This document shows, piece by piece, positions 25,344 to 34,000 of a stretch of DNA of 64,000 nt (its first letter is position 1; each line of letters opens with the position of its first letter). Where the stretch lies: contig NZ_FOJI01000002.1 in the NCBI RefSeq assembly GCF_900111235.1, forward strand, positions 186,001 to 250,000, read 5' to 3'. This DNA comes from [Clostridium] fimetarium. GTDB lineage: Bacteria; Bacillota; Clostridia; Lachnospirales; Lachnospiraceae. The notes below the pieces were generated by a model, which was not told the DNA's origin, ran no database searches, and worked only from the letters and a program-made list of their open reading frames with translations. The position numbers and the translations under genes were made by a program.

Positions 25344-25398
25344 AAGAAAGAGAATTGCTTAATATCTACTTTGTAGTTATTAAGCAATTCTCTTTCTT
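25344..25398 (+). terminator. Long perfect hairpin terminator after the gntR-ABC operon
   Basis: Arms 25344-25364 and 25378-25398 are perfectly complementary over 21 bases, and the loop adds an inner CTAC/GTAG pairing. The stem itself ends in TTTCTT. Longer than most rho-independent terminators in the window. Confidence 0.85.
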
Positions 25399-25594
25399 AA
25401 AATATGAGGGGGGGAGATAGAAAGAATATCTTTCCTATCTGTAAGTAAGTATATAATTAAAGTATGATAAATCAATGAATAAAGTTTGAAAAATATGTGA
25501 ATAAGTGAATTGGAATATCACTTTATTCCATCGAAGATTCATTTGCAATAATGTTATACAATATTATTTGCAGATGTGAAAAAATAAAGGCCAA

Positions 25595-25635
25595 AAAAGG
25601 AGACATATCCAGATAATCTGAATATGTCTCCTTTT
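25595..25635 (-). terminator. Terminator of the cold-shock protein gene
   Basis: On the minus strand AAAAGGAGACATAT (25635-25622) pairs perfectly with its complement (25608-25595) and is followed by TTTTTT (complement of 25593-25598). Confidence 0.85.
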
Positions 25636-25695
25636 GGTTTACACAAATAGTGTAATAACTATAAAAATTAGCAAGCTAATCTTGATTGTTATAAA

Positions 25696-25899
25696 TTATG
25701 CTAAACAAACGTTTACTGCTTGTAAGCCTTTAGCGCCTTGAGTAAGTTCAAAAGTTACGTTTTGACCATCTTCTAAGCTCTTGAAGCCGTCGTTAGCAAT
25801 ACCTGAGAAATGTACGAATACATCTTCTCCGTTAGCTTCGTTTGTTATAAATCCAAATCCCTTTTGTGAGTTAAACCATTTAACTGTACCTTTATTCAT
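25696..25899 (-). CDS. cspA: Cold-shock protein (CSD family)
   Basis: 67 residues, a single cold-shock domain of the usual length. RNP1 is KGFGFI, RNP2 is VFVHF, and the aromatic nucleic-acid-binding residues (Trp9, Phe16, Phe18, Phe28, His30) are in place. C-terminal [11 protein letters not shown] is standard. It acts as an RNA chaperone that melts secondary structure in mRNA. SD AGGAGGT lies 7-8 bases before the start on the minus strand. The gene has its own strong promoter at 26033-26061 and a ~125-base leader with a long hairpin (25948-26002), which resembles the thermoregulated leaders of cspA mRNAs. Symbol chosen by family; csp paralogues cannot be told apart here. Confidence 0.96.
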   Translation of the reverse strand: MNKGTVKWFNSQKGFGFITNEANGEDVFVHFSGIANDGFKSLEDGQNVTFELTQGAKGLQAVNVCLA

Positions 25900-25947
25900 G
25901 AAAGATACCTCCTAAAATTATATTATATTTTGTGCTTAAATAAAAAG

Positions 25948-26002
25948 TCACATATTTTTGTAAATCATAATATTGAATATGATGACTTACAAAAATATGT
26001 GA
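25948..26002 (-). promoter_or_regulatory. Long hairpin in the cspA 5' leader
   Basis: A 16-base perfect stem (TCACATATTTTTGTAA at 25948-25963 with 25987-26002), extended by an imperfect ATCAT/ATGAT segment, lies in the transcribed leader of the cold-shock gene. Cold-shock leaders commonly switch structure with temperature; this hairpin is a candidate for that role. Confidence 0.55.
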
Positions 26003-26032
26003 ATCAAAACCAACATCAAAAATATTAAACTC

Positions 26033-26061
26033 ATCATACAATGTATTAGTGAATATGTCAA
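26033..26061 (-). promoter_or_regulatory. Sigma-A promoter of cspA
   Basis: On the minus strand TTGACA (complement of 26056-26061), a 17-base spacer and TATGAT (complement of 26033-26038). Predicted start near 26026, about 125 bases before the start codon at 25899. Confidence 0.75.
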
Positions 26062-26137
26062 GTGAAAACAAAAAAAAATTGAATATGAAATAAAATAGGA
26101 AGAAGAATATAGAAATAAAATAGGGAGAACAATATAA

Positions 26138-26166
26138 TTGACAATTTGATTTTAAGATGATATTAT
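26138..26166 (+). promoter_or_regulatory. Sigma-A promoter of the riboflavin operon
   Basis: TTGACA (26138-26143), 17-base spacer, TATTAT (26161-26166). Transcription would begin about 10 bases before the FMN aptamer. Confidence 0.78.
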
Positions 26167-26185
26167 CAAAATTAATTGAATATAG

Positions 26186-26314
26186 GTCTTCAGGGCAGGG
26201 TGCAATTCCCTACCGGTGGTAAAGCCCACGAGCCAATACTTTGTACTTTCTAATCAAAGTGGTATGATTCGGTGAAATTCCGAAGCCGACAGTAAAGTCT
26301 GGATAAAAGAAGAT
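26186..26314 (+). promoter_or_regulatory. FMN riboswitch (RFN element)
   Basis: The conserved RFN blocks are present in order: TCAGGGCAGGGTGCAATTCC, CTACCGGTGGTAAAGCCC, CGAGCC, TGATTCGGTGAAATTCCG and AAGCCGACAGT-AAAGTCTGG. Outer arms GTCTTC (26186) and GAAGAT (26309) form P1. It senses flavin mononucleotide and controls the rib genes that follow, through downstream terminators. Confidence 0.97.
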
Positions 26315-26351
26315 GAATTGATATTATAATATTTGTAATATTGTTTGGTTA

Positions 26352-26389
26352 AGTGGCTCTGGAATGTTTTTCGTTCCGGCGCTTTTTTT
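26352..26389 (+). terminator. Riboswitch expression-platform terminator 1
   Basis: CTGGAATG and CGTTCCGG pair around a T-rich loop, with GGC/GC-type flanking pairs, followed by TTTTTTT. It lies 38 bases after the aptamer and is the likely FMN-dependent terminator. Confidence 0.85.
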
Positions 26390-26430
26390 GATCTTAAACC
26401 TAATTTTAGTTTACAATTTATTGTATATTT

Positions 26431-26467
26431 TCGCCTTGAAGTAAATACTATTCAGGGCGATTTTTTT
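26431..26467 (+). terminator. Second terminator downstream of the FMN riboswitch
   Basis: TCGCCTTGAA (26431-26440) pairs with TTCAGGGCGA (26451-26460, one G-U pair) and seven T residues follow. A second terminator in the same leader is unusual; it lies between the riboswitch terminator and ribD. Confidence 0.8.
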
Positions 26468-26491
26468 GCTTTATTAAAAAAAAACACGCAA

Positions 26492-26540
26492 TCACAAACT
26501 TGATATGCACAGAAAGTTGCGCAGAAATGAGGATAAGTAT
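26492..26540 (+). repeat. Dispersed leader element, copy A (before ribD)
   Basis: CAAACTTGATATGC at about 26494-26507 and, after a short spacer, TGCGCAGAAATGAGGATAAG with TAT to 26540 match two blocks in the leader of the MarR gene (copy B, 35122-35190). The second block carries the ribD SD and part of its start codon. TGCACA and TGCGCA can pair, and ACTT can pair with AAGT. Confidence 0.65.
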
Positions 26541-27672
26541 GGATCATGAAAAATATATGAAAATTGCAATAGACGAGGCTGAAAAAGGGCGCGGATGGAC
26601 TAATCCCAATCCAATTGTTGGCGCTGTAATAGTTAAGGATGGTCAGATTATAAGCAAAGGGTATCATAAAAGATATGGCGATTTACATGCGGAAAGAAAT
26701 GCAATCAATGAATGCAAAGAGAATTTGGAAGGAGCAACGCTATATGTTACGTTAGAGCCATGTTGCCATTATGGTAAAACGCCCCCATGTACAGATGCTA
26801 TCATTGAAAATAAAATTGGAACGGTTGTGATTGGATCAAATGATCCAAATCCGTTGGTGGCAGGAAAAGGGATTGAACTATTAAGAGAACATGGAATAAA
26901 AGTTATTTCAGAAGTTTTGAAGGCAGAGTGTGATAGTATAAATGAAATATTTTTCCATTATATTATAACAAAAACTCCGTATGTAGTAATGAAATATGCG
27001 ATGACTGCAGATGGGAAAATCGCAACATATACAGGTGCTTCAAAATGGATTACAGGAGAAAAAGCAAGAGAACACGTACATCAATCCAGACACCATTATG
27101 CAGCAATTATGGTTGGGATCCAAACCGTAATAGAGGACAATCCAATGTTGAATTGTAGACGGATGAGTAGTTCGTCAAACAAAAATGAAGAAATAATAAG
27201 TAATAATCCAATCAGAATTATTTGTGATACTAATTTAAGAACACCATTGAATTCTAATTGTATAAAAACGGCGAATTATATTGAAACTATGATAGCAACT
27301 TCTTGTAATGATGTAAAAATACAGAAACCATATATTGAAAGTGGATGCAAAATAATTTGTGTAGAAAAAAAAGGAGACCATATTAATCTGGAGCAACTTA
27401 TGCAAAGATTAGGAGAATTAAAGATTGACAGTATCTTGTTAGAAGGCGGAGCTGATTTAAACTTTAGCGCATTACAAGCAGGAATTGTAAATAAGGTTCA
27501 GGCATATATTGCACCGAAAATATTTGGTGGTAAAGCTTCAAAAACGCCAGTTGGTGGAGTAGGAGTAGAAATACCGGATGAAGCAGTGTTATTAAAGAAT
27601 CAGAAAATAACATTATTAGAAAATGATATTTTAATAGAATGGGAGGTAGATAATGTTTACAGGAATCGTTGA
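26539..27672 (+). CDS. ribD: Bifunctional diaminohydroxyphosphoribosylaminopyrimidine deaminase / 5-amino-6-(5-phosphoribosylamino)uracil reductase
   Basis: 377 residues from ATG 26539, preceded by GAGGAT; the frame opens earlier (TTG 26500), but that part lies in a conserved leader element. The N-terminal deaminase has the zinc site H50-A-E52 and PCC...PPC (LEPCCHYGKTPPCTDAI). The C-terminal reductase begins at VVMKYAMTADGKIATYTGASKWIT and includes HHYAAIMVGIQTVIEDNPMLNCR in part, then SILLEGGADLNFSAL. It performs the second and third steps of the pyrimidine branch of riboflavin synthesis. It overlaps ribE by 20 bases. First gene of an operon controlled by the FMN riboswitch. Confidence 0.96.
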   Translation: MDHEKYMKIAIDEAEKGRGWTNPNPIVGAVIVKDGQIISKGYHKRYGDLHAERNAINECKENLEGATLYVTLEPCCHYGKTPPCTDAIIENKIGTVVIGSNDPNPLVAGKGIELLREHGIKVISEVLKAECDSINEIFFHYIITKTPYVVMKYAMTADGKIATYTGASKWITGEKAREHVHQSRHHYAAIMVGIQTVIEDNPMLNCRRMSSSSNKNEEIISNNPIRIICDTNLRTPLNSNCIKTANYIETMIATSCNDVKIQKPYIESGCKIICVEKKGDHINLEQLMQRLGELKIDSILLEGGADLNFSALQAGIVNKVQAYIAPKIFGGKASKTPVGGVGVEIPDEAVLLKNQKITLLENDILIEWEVDNVYRNR

Positions 27673-28312
27673 GGAAGTTGGAAAAATAATCAATATAAAT
27701 AGAGGCGCAAAGTCATCTGTATTGAATATTGAAGGAAAATTAATATTTGATGATTTGAAAATTGGAGATAGCGTTGCTGTAAATGGAGTATGCCTTACTG
27801 TAACAAGCATAAGAAATCATATGTTCACGGCTGATGTTATGAGTGAAACACTTAGTAGAAGCTCTTTTAGTACTCTAAAATCGGGAAGTATTGTTAATTT
27901 AGAACGTGCAATGCTTGCAAACGAAAGATTTGGAGGACATATAGTGTCAGGACATATAGATGGTACAGGAATAATTAGTGGTATCAAGAAAGATGATAAC
28001 GCAATTTGGTATACAATCGAGACGCCACAGAAAGTAATTAAATATATTGTTCAAAAAGGCTCCATTGCAATTGATGGCATAAGCTTAACGATTGCAAATG
28101 TTAATATTAGCAGTTTTTCAGTTTCAATAATCCCACATACAGCGAAAGCAACAATACTGTCGACAAGAGGCATCGGAGATATAGTGAATCTTGAAAATGA
28201 TATGGTAGGTAAATATATTGAAAGATTTTTGGGATATAAAGAGGCTTCATTATTTGAAAAAGAAACAGAAAACAAAATAACGAAAGAATTCCTTGTTACT
28301 TCTGGATTTTGA
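27653..28312 (+). CDS. ribE: Riboflavin synthase, alpha chain
   Basis: 219 residues, with the expected two homologous lumazine-binding barrels. The first begins MFTGIVEEVG and contains DSVAVNGVCLTV and the join MLANERFGGHIVSGHIDGTG; the second begins there and contains GSIAIDGISLTIA and IPHTAKATIL. It dismutates two molecules of 6,7-dimethyl-8-ribityllumazine to riboflavin. SD GGGAGGT lies inside the end of ribD and the genes overlap by 20 bases, implying coupled translation. An A-rich spacer of 105 bases follows before ribBA. Confidence 0.96.
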   Translation: MFTGIVEEVGKIININRGAKSSVLNIEGKLIFDDLKIGDSVAVNGVCLTVTSIRNHMFTADVMSETLSRSSFSTLKSGSIVNLERAMLANERFGGHIVSGHIDGTGIISGIKKDDNAIWYTIETPQKVIKYIVQKGSIAIDGISLTIANVNISSFSVSIIPHTAKATILSTRGIGDIVNLENDMVGKYIERFLGYKEASLFEKETENKITKEFLVTSGF

Positions 28313-28417
28313 ATCTGCTACTGATATAAATGTAAAAATAAACATGAAAAAAAGATAAAGATTAGAAAAAAAAATAAAGATAAAAAAGATTGGAAAATAA
28401 AGATGTAGGAGATAGAT

Positions 28418-29635
28418 ATGCTGATGGGCTTAAATATGTTTGAATTTAACAAAGTAGAAGAAGCATTAAAGGATTTGAATCAAGGAAAAATCATTTTAGT
28501 AACCGATGATGAAGATAGAGAAAATGAAGGTGATTTCATATGCGCGGCAGAGTTTGCCACTACACAAAATGTGAATTTTATGGCTACCTATGGAAAAGGT
28601 CTCATCTGTATGCCTATGGGAAATGAATTGGTAACAAAACTTCAGATTCCGCAGATGGTTACGCAAAACACAGATAATCATCAAACAGCATTTACAGTCT
28701 CAATTGACCATATTGATACAACTACAGGAGTATCGGCAGAAGAACGCTCCATAACAGCGAGAAAGTGCGTTGCGGATGAAGCAAGGCCACAAGATTTTCG
28801 AAGACCAGGACATATGTTTCCTCTTTTAGCACAAAAAAATGGCGTATTGGAACGAAACGGACACACGGAAGCAACTGTTGACTTGATGCGTTTAGCCGGA
28901 TTAAAAGAATGCGGCTTATGTTGTGAAATCATGAAGGACGATGGAACAATGATGAGGATGCCAGAACTGATGGAACTAGCTAAAAAGTTCGATTTAAAGT
29001 TTATTACGATCAAAGAACTTCAAAAATATCGCAAAATCTATGATAAGTTAGTCGAACAGGTTGCTGTCACTAAAATGCCTACAAAATATGGAGAATTTAT
29101 GGCGTATGGGTATGTCAATAAGTTAAATGGTGAGCACCATGTGGCATTAGTAAAAGGAGATATTGGTGATGGTGAAAATGTGCTGTGCCGCGTACATTCT
29201 GAATGTTTAACGGGAGATGCATTTGGTTCTATTAGATGTGATTGCGGTCAACAGTTTGCGGCTGCTATGATTCAAATCGAAAAAGAAGGCAGTGGAATAA
29301 TGCTGTATCTACGACAAGAAGGACGAGGAATTGGACTGATAAATAAACTGAAGGCATATGAACTGCAGGATGAAGGTATGGATACTGTAGAAGCAAACCT
29401 TTCGCTTGGATTTGCAGAAGATTTAAGAGAGTATTATATTGGAACTCAAATACTAAAGGATTTGGGAGTAAAGTCATTACGTTTATTAACAAACAACCCG
29501 TTAAAAATAGAAGGACTTGAAGATTTTGACCTTAAAATTGTAGAACGAGTGCCGATTCAAATGGATTTGACAAAGTATGATGAATTCTATCTTAAAACAA
29601 AACAAACAAAGATGGGGCATATTTTAACATACTAG
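28418..29635 (+). CDS. ribBA: Bifunctional 3,4-dihydroxy-2-butanone-4-phosphate synthase / GTP cyclohydrolase II
   Basis: 405 residues. RibB half (~1-210): [17 protein letters not shown] for metal and substrate binding, [21 protein letters not shown] and [15 protein letters not shown]. RibA half (~211-405): [19 protein letters not shown] supplies the three zinc Cys residues, [12 protein letters not shown] the catalytic loop, and [12 protein letters not shown] the GTP-contact segment. It feeds both branches of riboflavin synthesis, from ribulose 5-phosphate and from GTP. AGGAG lies 6 bases before ATG 28418; an internal ATG at 28436 is less well placed. Both active sites look intact. Confidence 0.97.
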   Translation: MLMGLNMFEFNKVEEALKDLNQGKIILVTDDEDRENEGDFICAAEFATTQNVNFMATYGKGLICMPMGNELVTKLQIPQMVTQNTDNHQTAFTVSIDHIDTTTGVSAEERSITARKCVADEARPQDFRRPGHMFPLLAQKNGVLERNGHTEATVDLMRLAGLKECGLCCEIMKDDGTMMRMPELMELAKKFDLKFITIKELQKYRKIYDKLVEQVAVTKMPTKYGEFMAYGYVNKLNGEHHVALVKGDIGDGENVLCRVHSECLTGDAFGSIRCDCGQQFAAAMIQIEKEGSGIMLYLRQEGRGIGLINKLKAYELQDEGMDTVEANLSLGFAEDLREYYIGTQILKDLGVKSLRLLTNNPLKIEGLEDFDLKIVERVPIQMDLTKYDEFYLKTKQTKMGHILTY

Positions 29636-29696
29636 TAAAATTATTATAAAAGTGTTAGTTTATATAATAAAGCAATGAAAAAAAGGAGACTTGAAA

Positions 29697-30167
29697 ATGA
29701 GAATATATGAAGGAAATTTGGTTTCAAAAGATATAAAAATAGGAATTGTTGCAGCAAGATTTAATGAATTTATTGTATCAAAACTTTTGAGTGGTGCAGT
29801 TGACGGTTTGAAAAGACATGACGTGAATGAGGATGATATTGATGTCGCTTGGGTACCGGGCGCATTTGAAATTCCTCTGATTGCATCAAAAATGGCAATG
29901 AGTGGAAAGTATGATGCTGTCATCTGCCTTGGTGCAGTAATTCGAGGTTCAACAACACATTATGATTATGTGTGCAGTGAGGTATCAAAGGGCGTTGCTT
30001 CGGTTTCACTGAATTCAGATATTCCTGTTATGTTTGGTGTATTAACAACTGAAAATATTGAACAGGCGATTGAACGAGCAGGTACAAAGGCTGGTAACAA
30101 GGGCTATGATAGTGCTGTAAGTGCAATTGAAATGGTAAATCTTATTAGAGCGATAGAGGCCAAGTAA
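29697..30167 (+). CDS. ribH: 6,7-dimethyl-8-ribityllumazine synthase
   Basis: 156 residues from ATG 29697 (AAAGGAG 8 bases upstream; TTG 29691 is too close). Motifs: [50 protein letters not shown] with the catalytic His, and [20 protein letters not shown]. It condenses the products of RibD and RibBA to form the lumazine that RibE uses, and usually assembles into an icosahedral or pentameric shell. It completes the four-gene rib operon. A short direct repeat of its 3' end (GATAGAGGC..AAATAAA) follows the stop. Confidence 0.97.
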   Translation: MRIYEGNLVSKDIKIGIVAARFNEFIVSKLLSGAVDGLKRHDVNEDDIDVAWVPGAFEIPLIASKMAMSGKYDAVICLGAVIRGSTTHYDYVCSEVSKGVASVSLNSDIPVMFGVLTTENIEQAIERAGTKAGNKGYDSAVSAIEMVNLIRAIEAK

Positions 30168-30230
30168 AAATAAATCGATAGAGGCTAAAAAAAATAAAGT
30201 GATTCAAGGAAATCGGAAATGAGGGAAAAT

Positions 30231-30857
30231 ATGAAATACGACGGAATAATATTTGATTTGGATGGTACATTATGGGACTCGACAGAAGGAATATGCAGTA
30301 CATGGAATCAAGTGTTGTCAAACTATCCAGATATAAAGACGGAAATTACTGTACAAAGATTGTATAGCTGTATGGGATTGCTCATGGAAGAAATAGCTGA
30401 AAAATTGTTTCCACAGTTAGATAAAAAAATGCAATTAAAATTGTTGCAAGAATGTTGTGATTTAGAAAACATTTACCTTGCAAAACATGGAGGGATTTTG
30501 TATCCGCGATTAGAAGAAACGATTGTAAAGTTAGCAGAAACACACAAATTATTTATTGTAAGTAATTGTCAAGATGGTTATATTCAGAGCTTCTTCACAG
30601 CTCATAAATTAGGTAAATATTTCACTGATTTTGAATCTGCAGGAAAAACGGGTCACTCAAAAGGAGAGAATAATAAATTGGTAATTAGCCGAAATCATTT
30701 AAAGAGTGCAATCTATGTAGGCGATACATTGGGAGATGCAAATTCTGCAATTGATGCTAAGATACCATTCGTTTTTGCAAGATATGGTTTTGGAGATGTA
30801 AAAAAATATGATTTTGTAATTGATGACTTTCATGAAATTTTGAAGCTAGAATTATAA
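30231..30857 (+). CDS. HAD-family hydrolase next to the rib operon
   Basis: 208 residues from ATG 30231, preceded by GAGGG; ATG 30219 (with AAGGA upstream) would add four residues. Motif I GIIFDLDGTLWDS, motif II IVSNCQDGY, Lys in GHSKGENN and motif IV YVGDTLGDANSA. Alpha-helical cap between motifs I and II. The missing phosphatase of riboflavin synthesis, which dephosphorylates 5-amino-6-ribitylamino-uracil phosphate, belongs to the HAD family in several bacteria, and this gene lies 60 bases after ribH on the same strand. That role is an inference from position; a generic phosphatase is equally possible. Confidence 0.82.
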   Translation: MKYDGIIFDLDGTLWDSTEGICSTWNQVLSNYPDIKTEITVQRLYSCMGLLMEEIAEKLFPQLDKKMQLKLLQECCDLENIYLAKHGGILYPRLEETIVKLAETHKLFIVSNCQDGYIQSFFTAHKLGKYFTDFESAGKTGHSKGENNKLVISRNHLKSAIYVGDTLGDANSAIDAKIPFVFARYGFGDVKKYDFVIDDFHEILKLEL

Positions 30858-30950
30858 ATAATAAGTGTTGGGTAAAATTACCAAAACTTCTTCCGCGCAC
30901 ATTTTATGTAATATAAGTAAATAATGCACAAAATCAGTTGTAAAAGGCGA

Positions 30951-31031
30951 AAAATGATGCATAGTTACTTGTTTGAGTAACAAAATGATGCATACAAAAA
31001 ATTGACTATATTATATAGTCTAAAATATAAT
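30951..31031 (+). promoter_or_regulatory. Promoter and operator region of the pectate lyase gene
   Basis: TTGACT (31002-31007), 18-base spacer, TATAAT (31026-31031). The palindrome GACTATA-TTA-TATAGTC fills 31004-31020, between the boxes. Upstream, AAAATGATGCATA occurs twice (30951-30963 and 30982-30994, 31 bases apart) on either side of GTTACT-N6-AGTAAC (30964-30981). The layout suggests both an activator and a repressor site. Confidence 0.65.
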
Positions 31032-31086
31032 CTTACATAGTAGATGCACAGTTTTGAAGTGTAATTAAAACTATGGAGGATTTAGA

Positions 31087-34000
31087 ATGAAAGTAAAAAT
31101 GAAAAATAGAGTACTTGCCATCATAATGGCGACTCTTATGATCGTTGGATTAATTCCGTTAGAATTTATGCCAACAAAAGTACAAGCGGCAAGTGGCGCT
31201 ACAGAAACATTTGTGTTAGATGCAAATGAATTAGCACCAACATTGTTTGGAACAATAGGAACAGCAATTGCAGCAGATACAAATGTTGGAACGAGTGGCT
31301 TTTTCACCTTGGCTTCAGCTGGAGGTAAAATGAAAATGGTAGCTCTTAGTCCATCTTTGACGAATGGATCCACTTCATATTCACAGGCATTGCAGTTAAC
31401 AGGTGCTGGATCAAAGACATCTGGACAGGCATGTATCAAGATAACAACAACTCAGACTGCACGAATCACCGTATGTGCAGATGCAAAATCTACATCAGCA
31501 AGTTCTTTTGAATATAGAAAGACGACTGATTCTGCATTTACAACAGGTGATGTACTTAGTGCTACAGCAATTACTAAAAATGTTGTTGAATTGCCAGCGG
31601 GTGATTATTATATTGCTGGTTCAAATGGTGCTAATATATTCAACATCACAGTTGAATATAACCCAACAGTAGAAACAGTTACTCCTTGGGCAGATGTAGC
31701 AACTCCAGTAATTAATAATGTTACAACTGACAGCGAAGGTAATTTTGTCGTTAACTACGCAGCAGTGATTGACAGCCTTAAAGGGGCAGAAATATTGAAT
31801 ATTTCAATGTTGGAAAATGGTCATGAAGTTGCAACACAAACTGTAAAAGCGCAATTGGCTCAAGCAACTTTTAGTCCACTTTGGAGCGGTAATTATACAT
31901 TTGTTGCAACCGCTCAGCGTACAGGGGAAGCTGATAAAGCAAGTGCGGTAGTAAAATATGATAGCTATGTATTAGCGGTTCCTAAGCCAGTAATTACAAT
32001 GGCTCAAAACAAAGGGAACGGTACCTATTACATTGATTGGATTAATGTAGAAGATGCAAGTAGCTATAAAGTAGAATATAAAGCAGCAGGTGCATCAGTC
32101 TACACAGTTGCTGCAGATAATATTACAACAGCTGACTATACATTTAACGGATTGACAGTAGGTACTACATATACGATTAAAGTGACTGCAACAAGAAATT
32201 CTGATAATTACATATCTTATTATACAAAAGATGTAACGGTTACAGCAAATGCACAACAGCAGTGGTATCTTGCAACTGTAGGTTCAGAGCAGGCAACAGT
32301 TGCAACAATTACAGATGCAACTGGAACTGCAAATAACTATTCACTCGCTTCCACAACGCCAGCTGACCTTAAAGAAGTTACGTCAGTTGCAAATACGAGT
32401 GGAAAAATAAGTATGGCAGGACAGACAAGTGGTAAGATTTCTGATGATGAAGATGGATTCTCCTATTATTTTACGAATATTAATCCAAATACAGAGAATT
32501 TTTCATTAGCAGCAACATTTAAAATTACTGATACAAGTCTTACACCTGATAATCAAACAGGATTTGGTATTATAGCAACAGATATGCTGGGAATTAATTT
32601 CTATGGCCCTGCTGATATTTACCATAAATATATTAACTCAGTATCGAATTTATTATATAGTTCGACAGGGAAATTCCTTGGTCTAAGGTCTGTTACAGGC
32701 TATGAAGGCGTTAACACTTCATTGGCTGATGGCGTAACAAGAACAAAAACAGAAAGCAGATATGCAAATACAACTGGCGATTTTTCAGTTGGAACTACCT
32801 ATATATTTACATTGGAAAAAACAAATGATGCATTTGTTGCAAAATTGAATGGAGAAACGCTTTCAAATGCTGATACATCAATTCTTTCAGTCCAGGAAGA
32901 CGGTTCCATATGTGTTGGTGTAATGGTTTCAAGAAAAATTTCAGTTGAAGTTTCAAACATGACATTTACAACATCGTTAAGTACTGGTGTTTCAGGCGGT
33001 AGCACTGGTGTTGAAAAAGTAACACCTTCAGCTACAATATATTCATCATTGACATGTGGCGCAAGCACATATGAATATATTTATCAGCCAAACGTAGCTG
33101 GTACAGTTAAGGTAACAGCACCAACAGGCGAAGTGATTTACAATAAGGCAGTAACAGCTGCACAGGTTGTAAAAATCAATGTACCAATATCAGTTGGACA
33201 GAATACGATTACAGCAGTATTAACACCCACTGCTTCACAAAATATTACATCAGTAGCGGATGTTACTAAGTCCATTACTGTTGAACGTAAAACTTATGGC
33301 GTTGAAGGCGAAACTATGATTGTTTCACCATCGGGTACGTTGGAAGGTGCTGGTACAGAAGCAAGTCCACTTGATATTGCTACTGCAGTTAAATATGCAC
33401 AGCCAGGTCAGACAATATTGCTTAAAAATGGTACATATTCAGGATCAGGTGTTACAATTGCAAGAAGCGTAAGTGGAACAGCAGACAAAAATATTACAAT
33501 GACCGCTGAGTCAGTTGGTGGCGTTGTATTTAACGGCATTGGCCTAACTGTTATGGGAAGCTACTGGCATATATACGGTATTGAAGTCAAAAATGCAACA
33601 AGTGCAGGTATTCAGGTTGCAGGTAACTACAATACAATTGATATGTGTATAGTACACGGTTCAACCAATTCAGGTGTACAGATTAGCCGTCTTGGAAGTG
33701 CAGAAAACGCAGCCGGAATTAATGATTTATTATGGCCTTCATACAACCTTATCAAGAACTGTGAATCATATGATAACTGTGATGCAGGAAGAAATGATGC
33801 CGATGGATTTGCTGCAAAATTAACATGTGGTGAAGGCAATCAATTCTTTGGCTGTATTTCTCATAATAATATTGATGATGGATGGGATCTTTATGCGAAA
33901 ACAATTTCAGGCGAAATTGGTGCAGTGACAATTGAAAATTGTGTTGCATATAGCAATGGATGGCTTACAACTGACAATGTAACCGCGGTAGGTTATGTAT

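Larger units (their letters stand above)
25289..25695. other. Gene-free interval between the ABC operon and cspA
   Basis: 407 bases on the plus strand between convergent genes. It holds a 21-bp-stem terminator (25344-25398) for the ABC operon and the terminator of the opposite-strand cold-shock gene (25595-25635). Between them, 25399-25594 is A/T-rich without an open frame or a recognised element. Confidence 0.7.

Noticed and set aside
26500-26538. Upstream TTG start for ribD
   Set aside because: It would translate through the conserved leader element and the real SD; family N-termini match the ATG at 26539.
30862-30890. Terminator after the HAD gene beside the rib operon
   Set aside because: The stem is imperfect, with bulges, and is followed by CTTCCG rather than a T run.
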